The notes below the pieces were generated by a model. That model had not been told where the DNA came from. It did not search any database and saw only the letters and a program-made list of their open reading frames with translations. DNA of 64,000 nucleotides from Desulforamulus putei DSM 12395 (GTDB lineage: Bacteria; Bacillota; Desulfotomaculia; Desulfotomaculales; Desulfotomaculaceae), in NCBI RefSeq assembly GCF_900129195.1, contig NZ_FQUY01000007.1, positions 55,325 through 119,324 on the forward strand, written 5' to 3'. A program made the position numbers and the translations under genes. Positions 33,288 through 42,842 of the stretch are shown one piece after another. Position 1 is the stretch's first letter; each line of letters starts with the position of its first letter.

Positions 33288-33449
33288 GTGAAAGCATTGT
33301 TAGAACAAATCTCCAAAGACAGGGAAAAATTTATCGCTTTTTTGCAATACCTCATAGATACAGGAAGACTTACCGAGGATGAAGTTATTAGCATCGTCAG
33401 ACAATGTCAGGAATGTACAAACGTCGATTCTAAAAACGAAAAAGACTAG
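33288..33449 (+). CDS. Small helical protein, paralogue 1
   Basis: A 53-residue product, LLEQISKDREKFIAFLQYLI then TGRLTEDEVISIVRQCQE. It aligns with the next gene (LHELLSENEDMLMCFLNYLQ, KKITEDEIKAFMQLYEE), so the two are duplicates. GTG 33288 is preferred over the upstream in-frame codon because GGGGCGGGGGG lies before it. No known domain. The repeated TEDE motif and helix pairs suggest a small helical hairpin. Confidence 0.5.
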   Translation: MKALLEQISKDREKFIAFLQYLIDTGRLTEDEVISIVRQCQECTNVDSKNEKD

Positions 33450-33590
33450 TATTACTATTTGATCTTGCAAGAAAGTTCAATCTTTTCAATTTTAAATATC
33501 TTTTTTTTTTGCTTAGCAGGAAAAAGCTTGTGAAATGTAGAATTTGTCTTAAAAATGACTTTGTATATCTTATGACATAGATTGGGGGTC

Positions 33591-33791
33591 ATGGCCATTT
33601 TTAAGCTTCATGAACTGCTAAGTGAAAATGAGGACATGCTCATGTGTTTTTTGAATTATCTTCAAATAAACAAAAAAATAACTGAAGACGAAATCAAGGC
33701 TTTCATGCAGCTCTATGAAGAGCAGAAGAGTGTAACAAAAAACGAAAAAAGAAAATATAAAAGTCTTAAAGATTTACAATTTATCAAGTAA
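33591..33791 (+). CDS. Small helical protein, paralogue 2
   Basis: A 66-residue duplicate of the preceding gene with a longer basic tail (SVTKNEKRKYKSLKDLQ). The shared core is [LF]xxxLSENE...FLNYLQ..KKITEDEI. ATG 33591 follows GGGGGTC; a TTG three codons earlier is possible. A hairpin terminator overlaps the end. The function is unknown. Confidence 0.55.
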   Translation: MAIFKLHELLSENEDMLMCFLNYLQINKKITEDEIKAFMQLYEEQKSVTKNEKRKYKSLKDLQFIK

Positions 33792-33820
33792 CACCGGATT
33801 TTCCTGGTGTTTTTGTTTTT
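33791..33820 (+). terminator. Terminator after the paralogue pair
   Basis: ACACC...GGTGT hairpin followed by TTTTTGTTTTTG. Confidence 0.7.
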
Positions 33821-33870
33821 GTCAAGTCAACCGCCGGATAAAATGAAGGATTTGGGACCAAACTATTTTC

Positions 33871-34962
33871 ATGAATACCAATACAAAAAACATTGCCACC
33901 TTTAAGGTAGCGGCAGCATACATTGGGACTGTGGTGGGGGCGGGGTTTGCCTCAGGTCAAGAAGTTCTCCAATTTTTTAGCTTTTTTGGAACCACCGGTA
34001 TCCTTGGGTTGATCCTATCAACATTGCTATTTGTCTTCTTCGGAGTCATCATCTTGGATCTGGGTCGCAGATTAGGGGCCGATTCGCATCAACAGGTCAT
34101 TCGATACGCCGGAGGTCGCTGGATTGGCTCCGTTGTGGACGGAGTCATCACGTTCTTCTTGTTTGGCGCTTTAACGGCCATGGCCGCCGGAGCCGGTGCA
34201 ATCTTTCAAGAACAATTCGGTTTATCTCATTTACTCGGCAGCCTGCTTTTGGTGGCAGCAACCGCATTTACCGTACTGCTCGGCATATCGGGAGTCATTA
34301 CCACCATCAGTTACGTGGTGCCGGTCATGCTGGTATCTGTTTTTGGTATTGCCTTTGCTACTCTCCTTACTACACCCGTCAATTTTGATGCCGTGAACCA
34401 GTGGGCCCAGGCCAACCGTGCTCCGGTGCCTTTCTGGGTTTTCTCGGCCATCATTTATGTATCCTATAACCTGGTACTGGGAGTATCGGTTTTGGCGCCC
34501 TTAGGCCGGCATGTGGATAACCCGAAAACACTGCAGAGAGGAGCATTGTACGGGGGGATTGGGTTAGGAATCGGGGCGCTGATCATCAATCTGACCCTGC
34601 TGGCCAATGTTCCGGGTGTTTCTCGCTACGAGGTACCGATGGTATCCATTGCCGCTCAGTATTCACCCTTTATCAAAGCCGTTTACAGTGTCGTTTTATT
34701 GGCCGAGATCTACACCACCGCGGTGGGAAGTTTATTTGGTTTTGCCGAGAGAATTACCGATCAGGGTAAGCCCTTATTTAAATGGGTTGTCATAGGAACC
34801 GGCATCGTAGCATTTGGTGCCGGGCAACTGGGTTTTTCCACCCTGGTCCGGGTGCTCTATCCCGCTGTTGGTTATGCAGGTTTGCTGATGCTTGGGGGAC
34901 TGCTTTATGGCTATGCCAGAGAGCGTGTCATGGCCCAACCGGCTTATAAACCAAAGAGATGA
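33871..34962 (+). CDS. YkvI-like membrane transporter
   Basis: A 363-residue protein with about ten hydrophobic segments, related to YkvI and, more distantly, to APC/LeuT-fold transporters. The N-terminal AAAYIGTVVGAGFASGQEVL has the broken-helix glycine pattern (GxGFASG) at which such carriers bind Na+ and substrate. VSYNLVLGVSVLAPLG and AEIYTTAVGSLFGFAER are other family segments. The substrate is unknown. It is read from an ATG without a strong ribosome site. Confidence 0.8.
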   Translation: MNTNTKNIATFKVAAAYIGTVVGAGFASGQEVLQFFSFFGTTGILGLILSTLLFVFFGVIILDLGRRLGADSHQQVIRYAGGRWIGSVVDGVITFFLFGALTAMAAGAGAIFQEQFGLSHLLGSLLLVAATAFTVLLGISGVITTISYVVPVMLVSVFGIAFATLLTTPVNFDAVNQWAQANRAPVPFWVFSAIIYVSYNLVLGVSVLAPLGRHVDNPKTLQRGALYGGIGLGIGALIINLTLLANVPGVSRYEVPMVSIAAQYSPFIKAVYSVVLLAEIYTTAVGSLFGFAERITDQGKPLFKWVVIGTGIVAFGAGQLGFSTLVRVLYPAVGYAGLLMLGGLLYGYARERVMAQPAYKPKR

Positions 34963-34975
34963 TTTTAGGGCTTAA

Positions 34976-35004
34976 TTGCTGGCTAGCTTAAAATTGTGTA
35001 TAAT
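34976..35004 (+). promoter_or_regulatory. SigA-type promoter of the yitT-like gene
   Basis: TTGCTG and TATAAT with a 17-base spacer, giving a leader of about 170 bases. Confidence 0.6.
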
Positions 35005-35034
35005 ATAAAAGCATATTAATAATAATTTTATTTC

Positions 35035-35115
35035 GGGTTGAACCTTTTTAGGGTTGGCAACGGATTTTTTGGCTATCAGGGGGGGTAGTCAGCATATGCT
35101 GTCCTATCCCTTTTG
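35035..35115 (+). other. Leader segment with inverted repeats
   Basis: The leader of the YitT-like gene has GGGTTGAACC, AACC..GGTT, and a hairpin GGGTAG / CTATCC capped by the palindrome CAGCATATGCTG. There is no T-tract. The length and folding suggest post-transcriptional control, but no riboswitch class was recognised. Confidence 0.35.
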
Positions 35116-35181
35116 ACATTTGAAGGTAGTTTTTGAATACATCTATGATTTGATATATCTATGAATAGAAAGGAGAGTTCT

Positions 35182-36066
35182 ATGGCAAGAAAAGAATGTC
35201 TCAGATTTTGTAAGAGAGCGGTATTTTTAACTCTTGGGGCTTTAATAACTGCCGTAGGACTTGAGCTGTTTTTAATTCCTAACAAACTAGTTGACGGCGG
35301 TATTATCGGTATTTCAATAATGGCCAGCTACCTAACCAAACTACCACTGGCTGTATTTATCGTCGGCTTGAATATTCCGTTTTTGATCTTGGGTTACCTT
35401 CATATCGGTAAAACATTTGCCTTATCCACACTATACTCGGTTTCTGCTCTGGCCTATTTTACTACACTGTTACACCCATTCCCTGCTTTTACCAACGATA
35501 TACTATTAGGAACGGTATTTGGCGGTATTGTACTTGGGATTGGGGTTGGTCTCATTTTACGATATGGCGGGTCGTTAGATGGGACTGAAATTACCGCACT
35601 TATTATTAGCCCTCGCTTTTGTTTCTCTGTAGGAGAAGTTGTAATGTTCTTTAATATTTTTATATTGGGTAGTGCAGGGTTCGTATTCGGCTGGGAAAAT
35701 GCAATGTATTCTCTAATTGCATATTTTATAGCCTATAAAACCATTGACTTGGTGTTGGAAGGTTTTGATGAATCCAAGTCGGTTATGATAATCTCAGACA
35801 GGTCGCAAGAAATTTCCGAAGCTATTTTGCACCGTTTGGGCAGGGGTGTCACCCATTTCTATGCCAAGGGGGGATTTACCCAGGAGGATAAAGAAGTTCT
35901 TTATTGTGTTGTTACAAGACTTGAAATATCCAAGCTGAGAAATATAGTGTATGACTTTGACCCCGAAGCGTTCCTGGCCATTGAAGAAGTACATGATGTA
36001 CAGGGTGGCAGGTTTAAGAAGAAGGCAATTCATGGCAAACATACAAAGCCCCAGCAAGTTGCTTAA
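35182..36066 (+). CDS. YitT family membrane protein (DUF161/DUF2179)
   Basis: A 294-residue protein: five or six hydrophobic segments (first LTLGALITAVGLELFLIPNK, with the family LVDGGIIGISIM) and a soluble C-terminal DUF2179 domain (ESKSVMIISDRSQEISEAIL, GRGVTHFYAKGGFTQEDKEV, DPEAFLAIEEVHDVQGGRFK). Family function is unknown; the C-terminal domain resembles PII-like ligand-binding folds. ATG 35182 is chosen because AAAGGAGAG stands between it and an earlier ATG. Confidence 0.88.
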   Translation: MARKECLRFCKRAVFLTLGALITAVGLELFLIPNKLVDGGIIGISIMASYLTKLPLAVFIVGLNIPFLILGYLHIGKTFALSTLYSVSALAYFTTLLHPFPAFTNDILLGTVFGGIVLGIGVGLILRYGGSLDGTEITALIISPRFCFSVGEVVMFFNIFILGSAGFVFGWENAMYSLIAYFIAYKTIDLVLEGFDESKSVMIISDRSQEISEAILHRLGRGVTHFYAKGGFTQEDKEVLYCVVTRLEISKLRNIVYDFDPEAFLAIEEVHDVQGGRFKKKAIHGKHTKPQQVA

Positions 36067-36099
36067 CGACAACTGGTCTCAAAAGAGGGGGGAGTCCTT

Positions 36100-36435
36100 A
36101 TGTTAAATTTTATAAAAAAATATAACTATCTGGTTGCCATGCTAATAATGTTGGTCGTCAGTGGTGTATTTGCCATGATGTATAAATTTCTGACTGTGAT
36201 AGAGCCGAACTCTTTTTATGGACTCTCCCCCGCAAATCACCTGATTGATTTTTGGTATTATAGTCTGACAACCATGACCACAGTGGGTTACGGGGATGTT
36301 TACCCCCTTACCCAAGCGGCAAGGTTTATTACAATTACACAAGTAGTTACGGGAGTTGCCATTTTCTTAGGTATTGTCATAAGTACAGTACTGATAACTC
36401 GGGAAAAAAGAAAATCAAGGGATACTGGAAGATAG
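36100..36435 (+). CDS. Two-transmembrane potassium channel
   Basis: A 111-residue pore protein of the KcsA/ion_trans_2 type: TM1 near 8-30, a pore helix, the selectivity filter TVGYGD at 61-66, and TM2 near 73-98, followed by a short basic tail. It lacks an RCK domain. RBS AGAGGGGGGAG precedes the ATG. It follows the YitT-like gene by 34 bases and may be cotranscribed. It would conduct K+ as a tetramer; with no regulatory domain its gating is unknown. Confidence 0.9.
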   Translation: MLNFIKKYNYLVAMLIMLVVSGVFAMMYKFLTVIEPNSFYGLSPANHLIDFWYYSLTTMTTVGYGDVYPLTQAARFITITQVVTGVAIFLGIVISTVLITREKRKSRDTGR

Positions 36436-36476
36436 AGCGAACTAATGTATTGCCTATCGAGCTCCCCTTGCATGCA

Positions 36477-36516
36477 AAAAATCCGTCAGACCGATTATGG
36501 ACTGACGGATTTCCTT
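36477..36516 (-). terminator. Terminator of tRNA-Pro
   Basis: AAATCCGTCAG / CTGACGGATTT followed on the minus strand by a T-run (TTTTTTGC); it may also act on the channel transcript. Confidence 0.8.
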
Positions 36517-36519
36517 TTG

Positions 36520-36596
36520 TGGTCGGGGTGACACGATTCGAACGTGCGACCCCCTGCTCCCAAGGCAGGTGCGCTACCAAGCTGCGCCACACCCCG
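36520..36596 (-). tRNA. tRNA-Pro (anticodon UGG)
   Basis: Acceptor CGGGGTG / CACCCCG, anticodon arm CCTGC-CTTGGGA-GCAGG giving TGG, T-arm with GTTCGAATC, encoded CCA; 77 nt in all. Confidence 0.94.
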
Positions 36597-36662
36597 ATTG
36601 CTTTAACTGACAAATGCTATTGTAGCAAATTTATAGGTTCTTGGCAATAGTTAAAATAACCA

Positions 36663-36692
36663 TAAAAAAACAGTCCAGCCGTGTTGCTGGAC
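36663..36692 (-). terminator. Orphan minus-strand terminator
   Basis: GTCCAGC / GCTGGAC followed on the minus strand by CTGTTTTTTT. The only minus-strand DNA upstream that could feed it is 36693-36790, which has TTGACA near 36790 but no reading frame. It may end a small RNA of about 100 nt. Confidence 0.5.
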
Positions 36693-36875
36693 GGGGAGAG
36701 ATAGAACTCACCAAAGCGGAGTATTAATATTTTTGACAAATAAAATAAAATTTATTCACGATCTATTGGAAAATATGAAACTTGTCAAGAAATACAGGAA
36801 AATATTGGTCATAACTTGGACAAATCCCCTATATATATTTTATAAATATTGCCAGCCCGGAGGGGGGTTAAGGTT

Positions 36876-38039
36876 ATGTATCGTAATAGAATCTTATATT
36901 TAATCATTGTTTTATTGATATGTTTTTCCACATCATCTCTGGCCATGTCGGAACCGGCGTCAAACAACCAATCGGCCAAAGAAAAAGAAGATGGATCTAA
37001 AGTAACCAGTAAAATCTTTGTCATTATTGTCGACGGCCTTCAGGCAGAGACATTACAAAAGACCTCTGCTCCCAATATCAATGGAATTGCCAATGCCGGG
37101 GTCAGAGTTACAAAGGCTACTTCGGTGTTACCCGACACCACCCAGGCCACAGTGGCTTCCATCTTAACCGGTATGCTGCCGGAACAACATAAGTTTGTTC
37201 AAGAGGGAGACAAACCGGAGGGGAAAACCATCCAGGTGTTAATGGAAGGAAAAAAGATTAAAACCGCATTTTTTGGCGCTGACGGTGAATTAAAGAATTT
37301 GCTGGCCCAGGGAGGTCATAATTGCAGCGGTCCCTTTAACGGGAAGGACGAATTGGTTATGACGAATCTTTTAAATGAATGGTCCCAGAGTCAATCCTAT
37401 TTAAACATCATTGTATTGCCTGAGCTTCGCAGCGTCCTTAATAAACACGGCATCAACAGCAATGAGTATAAGATGGCAGTTACCAAGACAGACGGCCAGA
37501 TTGGCCGACTGTTAAAGAAATTGCACGATGAAAACAGCTACGATAACAGTATGTTTATTATTACCGGAACCCTAGGATCACCGCCCTTCATTATGAAGGG
37601 GCTGCCCTTTAAGGAGAGCACCCAACTCCCACCGGTCAGCATCTGCGATGTTGCCCCTACGATTGGCTACCTGAACGGCATTAAGCTGGAAAACATTGCA
37701 GGGATGGTATTATGGAACTCCTTTAAAGAGATCGGCGGTCAGTCCGGTGAGTATCTTTTAAACGAAAGAATAAAGGATCTTAGTCTGGCCAATGCGCAGC
37801 TACTGGAAGAAATGAGCCGATTGCAGAAGGAGAAACTGCGGGTTAAACAACAGCAAGAAATCGTGGCCAGGGAAAAGGAAGATATTCAACGTCAAATTGA
37901 AATCCGGGATCAAAAGATAAATGCTCTGAAAGGCAGGATCAGTTTATATCATGTTATGGCCGTGGTGCTGCTTGCTTTATCAGGATTTGGTTATGTCCTT
38001 CTCTATAAATTTTTACGCAAGAGATTTTTGATGTTTTAG
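36876..38039 (+). CDS. Membrane-anchored alkaline-phosphatase-superfamily protein, probably metal-site defective
   Basis: A 387-residue protein with a signal-anchor (ILYLIIVLLICFSTSSLAMS), a type I phosphodiesterase-like domain (IFVIIVDGLQAETLQKTSAP, SVLPDTTQATVASILTGMLP, GQIGRLLKKLHD, DVAPTIGYLNG), a coiled coil (ANAQLLEEMSRLQKEKLRVK) and a C-terminal membrane helix near 355-378. Relatives coordinate two metals through Asp/His motifs; the late DHG-type motif here reads IITGTLGSPP and the D..GH motif reads LRSVLNKHG, so catalysis is doubtful. ATG 36876 follows GGAGGGGGG. Confidence 0.7.
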   Translation: MYRNRILYLIIVLLICFSTSSLAMSEPASNNQSAKEKEDGSKVTSKIFVIIVDGLQAETLQKTSAPNINGIANAGVRVTKATSVLPDTTQATVASILTGMLPEQHKFVQEGDKPEGKTIQVLMEGKKIKTAFFGADGELKNLLAQGGHNCSGPFNGKDELVMTNLLNEWSQSQSYLNIIVLPELRSVLNKHGINSNEYKMAVTKTDGQIGRLLKKLHDENSYDNSMFIITGTLGSPPFIMKGLPFKESTQLPPVSICDVAPTIGYLNGIKLENIAGMVLWNSFKEIGGQSGEYLLNERIKDLSLANAQLLEEMSRLQKEKLRVKQQQEIVAREKEDIQRQIEIRDQKINALKGRISLYHVMAVVLLALSGFGYVLLYKFLRKRFLMF

Positions 38040-38049
38040 TAAAAGAGAC

Positions 38050-38081
38050 GAAGTGATGTAACTTTCACCACTTCTTATTTT
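38050..38081. terminator. Convergent terminator
   Basis: GAAGTG / CACTTC stem followed by TTATTTTTC on the plus strand, between two converging genes. Confidence 0.6.
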
Positions 38082-39148
38082 TCATTAAACTTAAATTGTA
38101 AAGAAATGCTGTTTAACCGGTCAATGTAACGAATCAGTTTTTTGGAGGCATTTCTAATTTCTTTCAGGTGTTCCTGCTGGCTAAGAGTGGTCTCCGTCAG
38201 TTTGTCGGGGTCGGCTATAGTAATCTCCGGAGGGGATGTTTGATGTAATTCCGAGCAGGTTGACTGTTCCCTTAATGATTTAAGAATTTTTCTGGTTGCA
38301 ATATCCGATTGCTCGGACCGGTTAATAATCACCTGGGCAGTGTGATTGATGTCATTCACAGAGGAGCGAATGGATTGAAATAAAACACTCAGGTGCCCTG
38401 TCATGGTATTGAAAGCGGTGGCAAGTCTGCCCAGTTCATCCCGGTTAAACACCCGGACTTCCCCGGAAAAGTCACCGGTGGAAACGCGGTCAGTGGCCTT
38501 AACTAATTCCTTGACAGGTCGCTGGACCACCCTGAGGATGATGAGCCGGCTTATAATTAGACCTGCCAGAATGGCCAGCAGAGAAGTGTACAGTTGGTTA
38601 TATGCCGTACTTAACAGGTGGGCGCTGATATAACGCAAATCTGCCTCCATCCAAAAATAACCTATCGGCGATTCATTGCGGGGGGCAATAGGGGAGGTGA
38701 ATTCCATGGCCAGGGGGCGCCCTTTGATGTCTGTTCTATAGTTAAGCGTATCTTTGTTTTGCACCATGGCTGATTTTATCTCATTACTCTCCAATTTTTG
38801 ATTGATGAGGCTCTTATCCGAAGCCATCACCACAGTGCCGGACAAGTCCAAGATGGCCACCCTTTTAACAAAGGGATCCCGTTCCAGGTGGTCCATGATG
38901 TTGCCTAACAGGGCGGTGTTATTTCCCCGCAGGTAATCCGCCGCAAAGGCGCTAACTGTTCTGGCAGTGATCCAACCGCGGTTTTGAGCTTCTTCCAGCA
39001 TAATGGCACGGTTACGAAGATAAGAATTGATTCCGACACAAATCATTAGGAACATAATTAACAGGGTGATGCCTAAACTAAGTTTAAAACCCAGGGAGAA
39101 CCTACCGATCCGTTGCGGGCTGATGGAATTTTTTTTGCGTTTAAACAT
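38075..39148 (-). CDS. HAMP-domain membrane sensor without output domain
   Basis: A 357-residue protein: TM1 (LSLGITLLIMFLMICVGINS) near 18-42, an extracytoplasmic sensor of about 130 residues (VKRVAILDLSGTVVMASDKS), TM2 (LYTSLLAILAGLIISRLIIL) near 190-210, a HAMP domain (PVKELVKATDRVSTGDFSGE) and a helical tail. No kinase, cyclase or methyl-accepting signalling domain follows. ATG 39148 has GGAGGTG upstream and lies eight bases inside the DUF192 gene, so translation is coupled to it at the end of the Tad operon. Confidence 0.75.
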   Translation of the reverse strand: MFKRKKNSISPQRIGRFSLGFKLSLGITLLIMFLMICVGINSYLRNRAIMLEEAQNRGWITARTVSAFAADYLRGNNTALLGNIMDHLERDPFVKRVAILDLSGTVVMASDKSLINQKLESNEIKSAMVQNKDTLNYRTDIKGRPLAMEFTSPIAPRNESPIGYFWMEADLRYISAHLLSTAYNQLYTSLLAILAGLIISRLIILRVVQRPVKELVKATDRVSTGDFSGEVRVFNRDELGRLATAFNTMTGHLSVLFQSIRSSVNDINHTAQVIINRSEQSDIATRKILKSLREQSTCSELHQTSPPEITIADPDKLTETTLSQQEHLKEIRNASKKLIRYIDRLNSISLQFKFNEK

Positions 39149-39500
39149 TTGAAACACCTCCGACAAATGCCAGTGTATCTCCTGGTTCAATACCACTGGC
39201 TTTAATACTTCCCAGGGGTAATTCCACCACAGCAACTGCGTCCCGCACCATGGGACTGAATCGCCAGGGAACCAAGTTTTCCTGCTGGTAAACAACTTTT
39301 CCCTGCCGGTTGAGAAAAACCACGTCTATGGCAAACCTCATGAAACAGGTATGAACCGATGAACAGGGATAGAGAACCAGAGCCTCACCGGCAGGGAGAC
39401 CTTTACGACCCAACAGTCCCTTTAATCTCAACCAAAAGGTATCGGCCATCATAACGGTATTTGCTATGACCTTTTCTTTGGAACGGTTGATGATCTGCAT
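39141..39500 (-). CDS. DUF192 family protein
   Basis: A 119-residue protein matching DUF192: VMMADTFWLRLKGLLGRKGL, HTCFMRFAIDVVFLNRQGKV, ELPLGSIKASGIEPGDTLAF. The fold is a small beta-barrel of unknown function. ATG 39500 has TAAGGAG upstream. It lies immediately after tadC and overlaps the HAMP sensor, and DUF192 genes are recurrent members of Tad loci, which suggests a role in pilus assembly or its control. Confidence 0.85.
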   Translation of the reverse strand: MQIINRSKEKVIANTVMMADTFWLRLKGLLGRKGLPAGEALVLYPCSSVHTCFMRFAIDVVFLNRQGKVVYQQENLVPWRFSPMVRDAVAVVELPLGSIKASGIEPGDTLAFVGGVSNV

Positions 39501-39510
39501 AACTTGCTCC

Positions 39511-40440
39511 TTAACTGGCAAAGGCTTTCATAATTTGCAGCACTGCCGGGCCCAACAATATGACGAATATGGCCGGGAAAATGAAGAATACCATAGGAAA
39601 CAGCATTTTGATAGGGGCTTTCATGGCCATTTCTTCACTTCTTTGACGGCGTTTTTGGCGCATTTGCTGGGACTGGGTGCGTAAAACGTTGCCAATGCTG
39701 ATCCCCAGTGTATCCGCCAGAATGACAGAGCCGCAGAAACCGGACAGGTCATCCACCGCCACTCGGTCGGCCATATCCCGCAGGGCTTCCCGGCGGGGTT
39801 TCCCCATATGACACTCCTGCAGCATAATGACAAATTCATCGGCTAAGACACCCCTGGTTTTCTCAGCCACCTTCATTAAGGCCCCGTCAAAACCGAGGCC
39901 TGCTTCTACACTGACGGTCAATAAATCCAGTGCGTCAGGCAGAGCTTTTTCCACCTGGGTTTTCCGTTGTTTGATCCTGGAATGAATGTACAGATCGGGG
40001 CTTAACCAGCCCAGGGGTATTCCCACGCCGGCCAGAAAGATGGATTGGGGAAGAGATTTATCTGTCAGCCCGGCCCAGGACCAGAACAGAAAACCAAGGC
40101 CCACAGCCCCCAGGTATTTGATCACCATCCATTCCCGGGCGCTGAGGTTTCCCGGGTTGCCCGCGGTAATGATCTTTTTCTGTAGCTCCGCCTCCCGGGC
40201 AGCGGGGATAATTCTCACCAGCCGCCCGGCGATGCCGGCCAGGGCAGGGCGTATGGCCCGCTGGTAAAGGGGAACGCTCAATTCCAGTTCCCGTACCGGC
40301 ACCGGGGCGGGGGAAACCACCTGATCGATACGTTGGGCCATTTGTATGCGTTCCCCGAAAAGAAATGTGTAGATCACCAGTGTGCCAAAGGAAACAGCAA
40401 AGAAAACAAGACCCAGGGAAATATACAGCCAACTCTCCAT
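39511..40440 (-). CDS. tadC: Tad pilus inner-membrane platform protein TadC
   Basis: GspF/type II secretion F domain protein of 309 residues, with a TM near the N terminus (LYISLGLVFFAVSFGTLVIY), two central TMs and a C-terminal TM (MLFPMVFFIFPAIFVILLGP). The F domain is visible as LPDALDLLTVSVEAGLGFDG and LGISIGNVLRTQSQQMRQKR. With TadB it forms the platform that couples the TadA ATPase to pilin extraction. RBS GAGGTG precedes the ATG. Confidence 0.9.
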   Translation of the reverse strand: MESWLYISLGLVFFAVSFGTLVIYTFLFGERIQMAQRIDQVVSPAPVPVRELELSVPLYQRAIRPALAGIAGRLVRIIPAAREAELQKKIITAGNPGNLSAREWMVIKYLGAVGLGFLFWSWAGLTDKSLPQSIFLAGVGIPLGWLSPDLYIHSRIKQRKTQVEKALPDALDLLTVSVEAGLGFDGALMKVAEKTRGVLADEFVIMLQECHMGKPRREALRDMADRVAVDDLSGFCGSVILADTLGISIGNVLRTQSQQMRQKRRQRSEEMAMKAPIKMLFPMVFFIFPAIFVILLGPAVLQIMKAFAS

Positions 40441-40443
40441 GAT

Positions 40444-41415
40444 TCACACCTCGATATCTACGATCTTTTTAATAAAGATGACACCGATGATTTCAGAAAA
40501 TATGGCGGCGGCAACCAGCATCAAACCAATCCGGCTGGTAAACAAGGTCATAATATATCCCGGGCTGATTATAAACATGACCGCCGCCAGTCCCACCGGG
40601 AGCAGGCCGATAACAAACCCGGAAATTCTGCCCTGGGCAGTGAGAGTACGGATTTGGCCTTTGATGCGCACCCGCTCCCGGATGGTTTCGGCAATATTGT
40701 CCAGAACCTCTGCCAGGTTGCCGCCCACCTGCCGTTGGATTAATACTGCTGTTACCAGCAAATCAAGGTCATCACTTTTTACCCGCTGGGCCATATTTTG
40801 CAGCGCTTCTTCCGCCTGGGTCCCCAGATTCATCTCCTTAAAGGTACGGCCAAATTCCTTGGAAATAGGGGCGGGCAGTTCTTTACGGACCATATCCATG
40901 GCTTGTAAAAAGCTGAAGCCGGAACGCAGTGAGTTTGACATAATCACCAGGGCGTCGCCGATTTGTGCGTTAAAATTGGCCAACCGCTTTTGGCGGGCGA
41001 TACGCACCAGCAAAAAAGGGATAATAAAGCCGCAGATTCCTGCCATAACGCCAAAGGTCAGATTCAGGGTCAACATCAGGAAAAATAACGTGCAGCCAAA
41101 ACCGGCCAGCAGGACCAGTACAACAAATTCTTCACCCCGCAGGGGAATATCTGCTTTGGTCAGCTCAACTTCCATCCGTTTGCTGATGCCGCGTTTGGCA
41201 AAAATCCGGGCTGCACGTTCCAGCAATTGGCGCCAGGTGGTATGGGGAGTATCCTCATGGCCGCTCTGGGCCAAACGCTGTCGAAAGGTTTTAGCCGTTA
41301 GTTTTTTCATACGCCGGCTGATTTCCGAGCTGTCCTTGGTAAGGAGCTGGTGGATACCCAAAACCATTAAATTACCGGCGATAAATATAAGAACAGCGAT
41401 CTTTTCCAGGGACAT
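40444..41415 (-). CDS. tadB: Tad pilus inner-membrane platform protein TadB
   Basis: Second GspF-domain protein, 323 residues, with hydrophobic segments at the N terminus, centre (FVVLVLLAGFGCTLFFLMLT) and C terminus. The F domain reads QIGDALVIMSNSLRSGFSFL, EFGRTFKEMNLGTQAEEAL and QVGGNLAEVLDNIAETIRER. It starts after the tadA gene with AGGAGGTG upstream and is followed after three bases by tadC. Confidence 0.9.
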   Translation of the reverse strand: MSLEKIAVLIFIAGNLMVLGIHQLLTKDSSEISRRMKKLTAKTFRQRLAQSGHEDTPHTTWRQLLERAARIFAKRGISKRMEVELTKADIPLRGEEFVVLVLLAGFGCTLFFLMLTLNLTFGVMAGICGFIIPFLLVRIARQKRLANFNAQIGDALVIMSNSLRSGFSFLQAMDMVRKELPAPISKEFGRTFKEMNLGTQAEEALQNMAQRVKSDDLDLLVTAVLIQRQVGGNLAEVLDNIAETIRERVRIKGQIRTLTAQGRISGFVIGLLPVGLAAVMFIISPGYIMTLFTSRIGLMLVAAAIFSEIIGVIFIKKIVDIEV

Positions 41416-41457
41416 TGAGGCACCTCCTAAATTAATAATTAATGAAATTTTCCCCGT

Positions 41458-42831
<1,374 letters not shown>

Positions 42832-42842
42832 CCGGATCACTC

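Noticed and set aside
39149..39295. N-terminal 49-residue extension of the HAMP sensor
   Set aside because: It overlaps the DUF192 gene in another frame and lacks a ribosome site; GGAGGTG supports the internal ATG.
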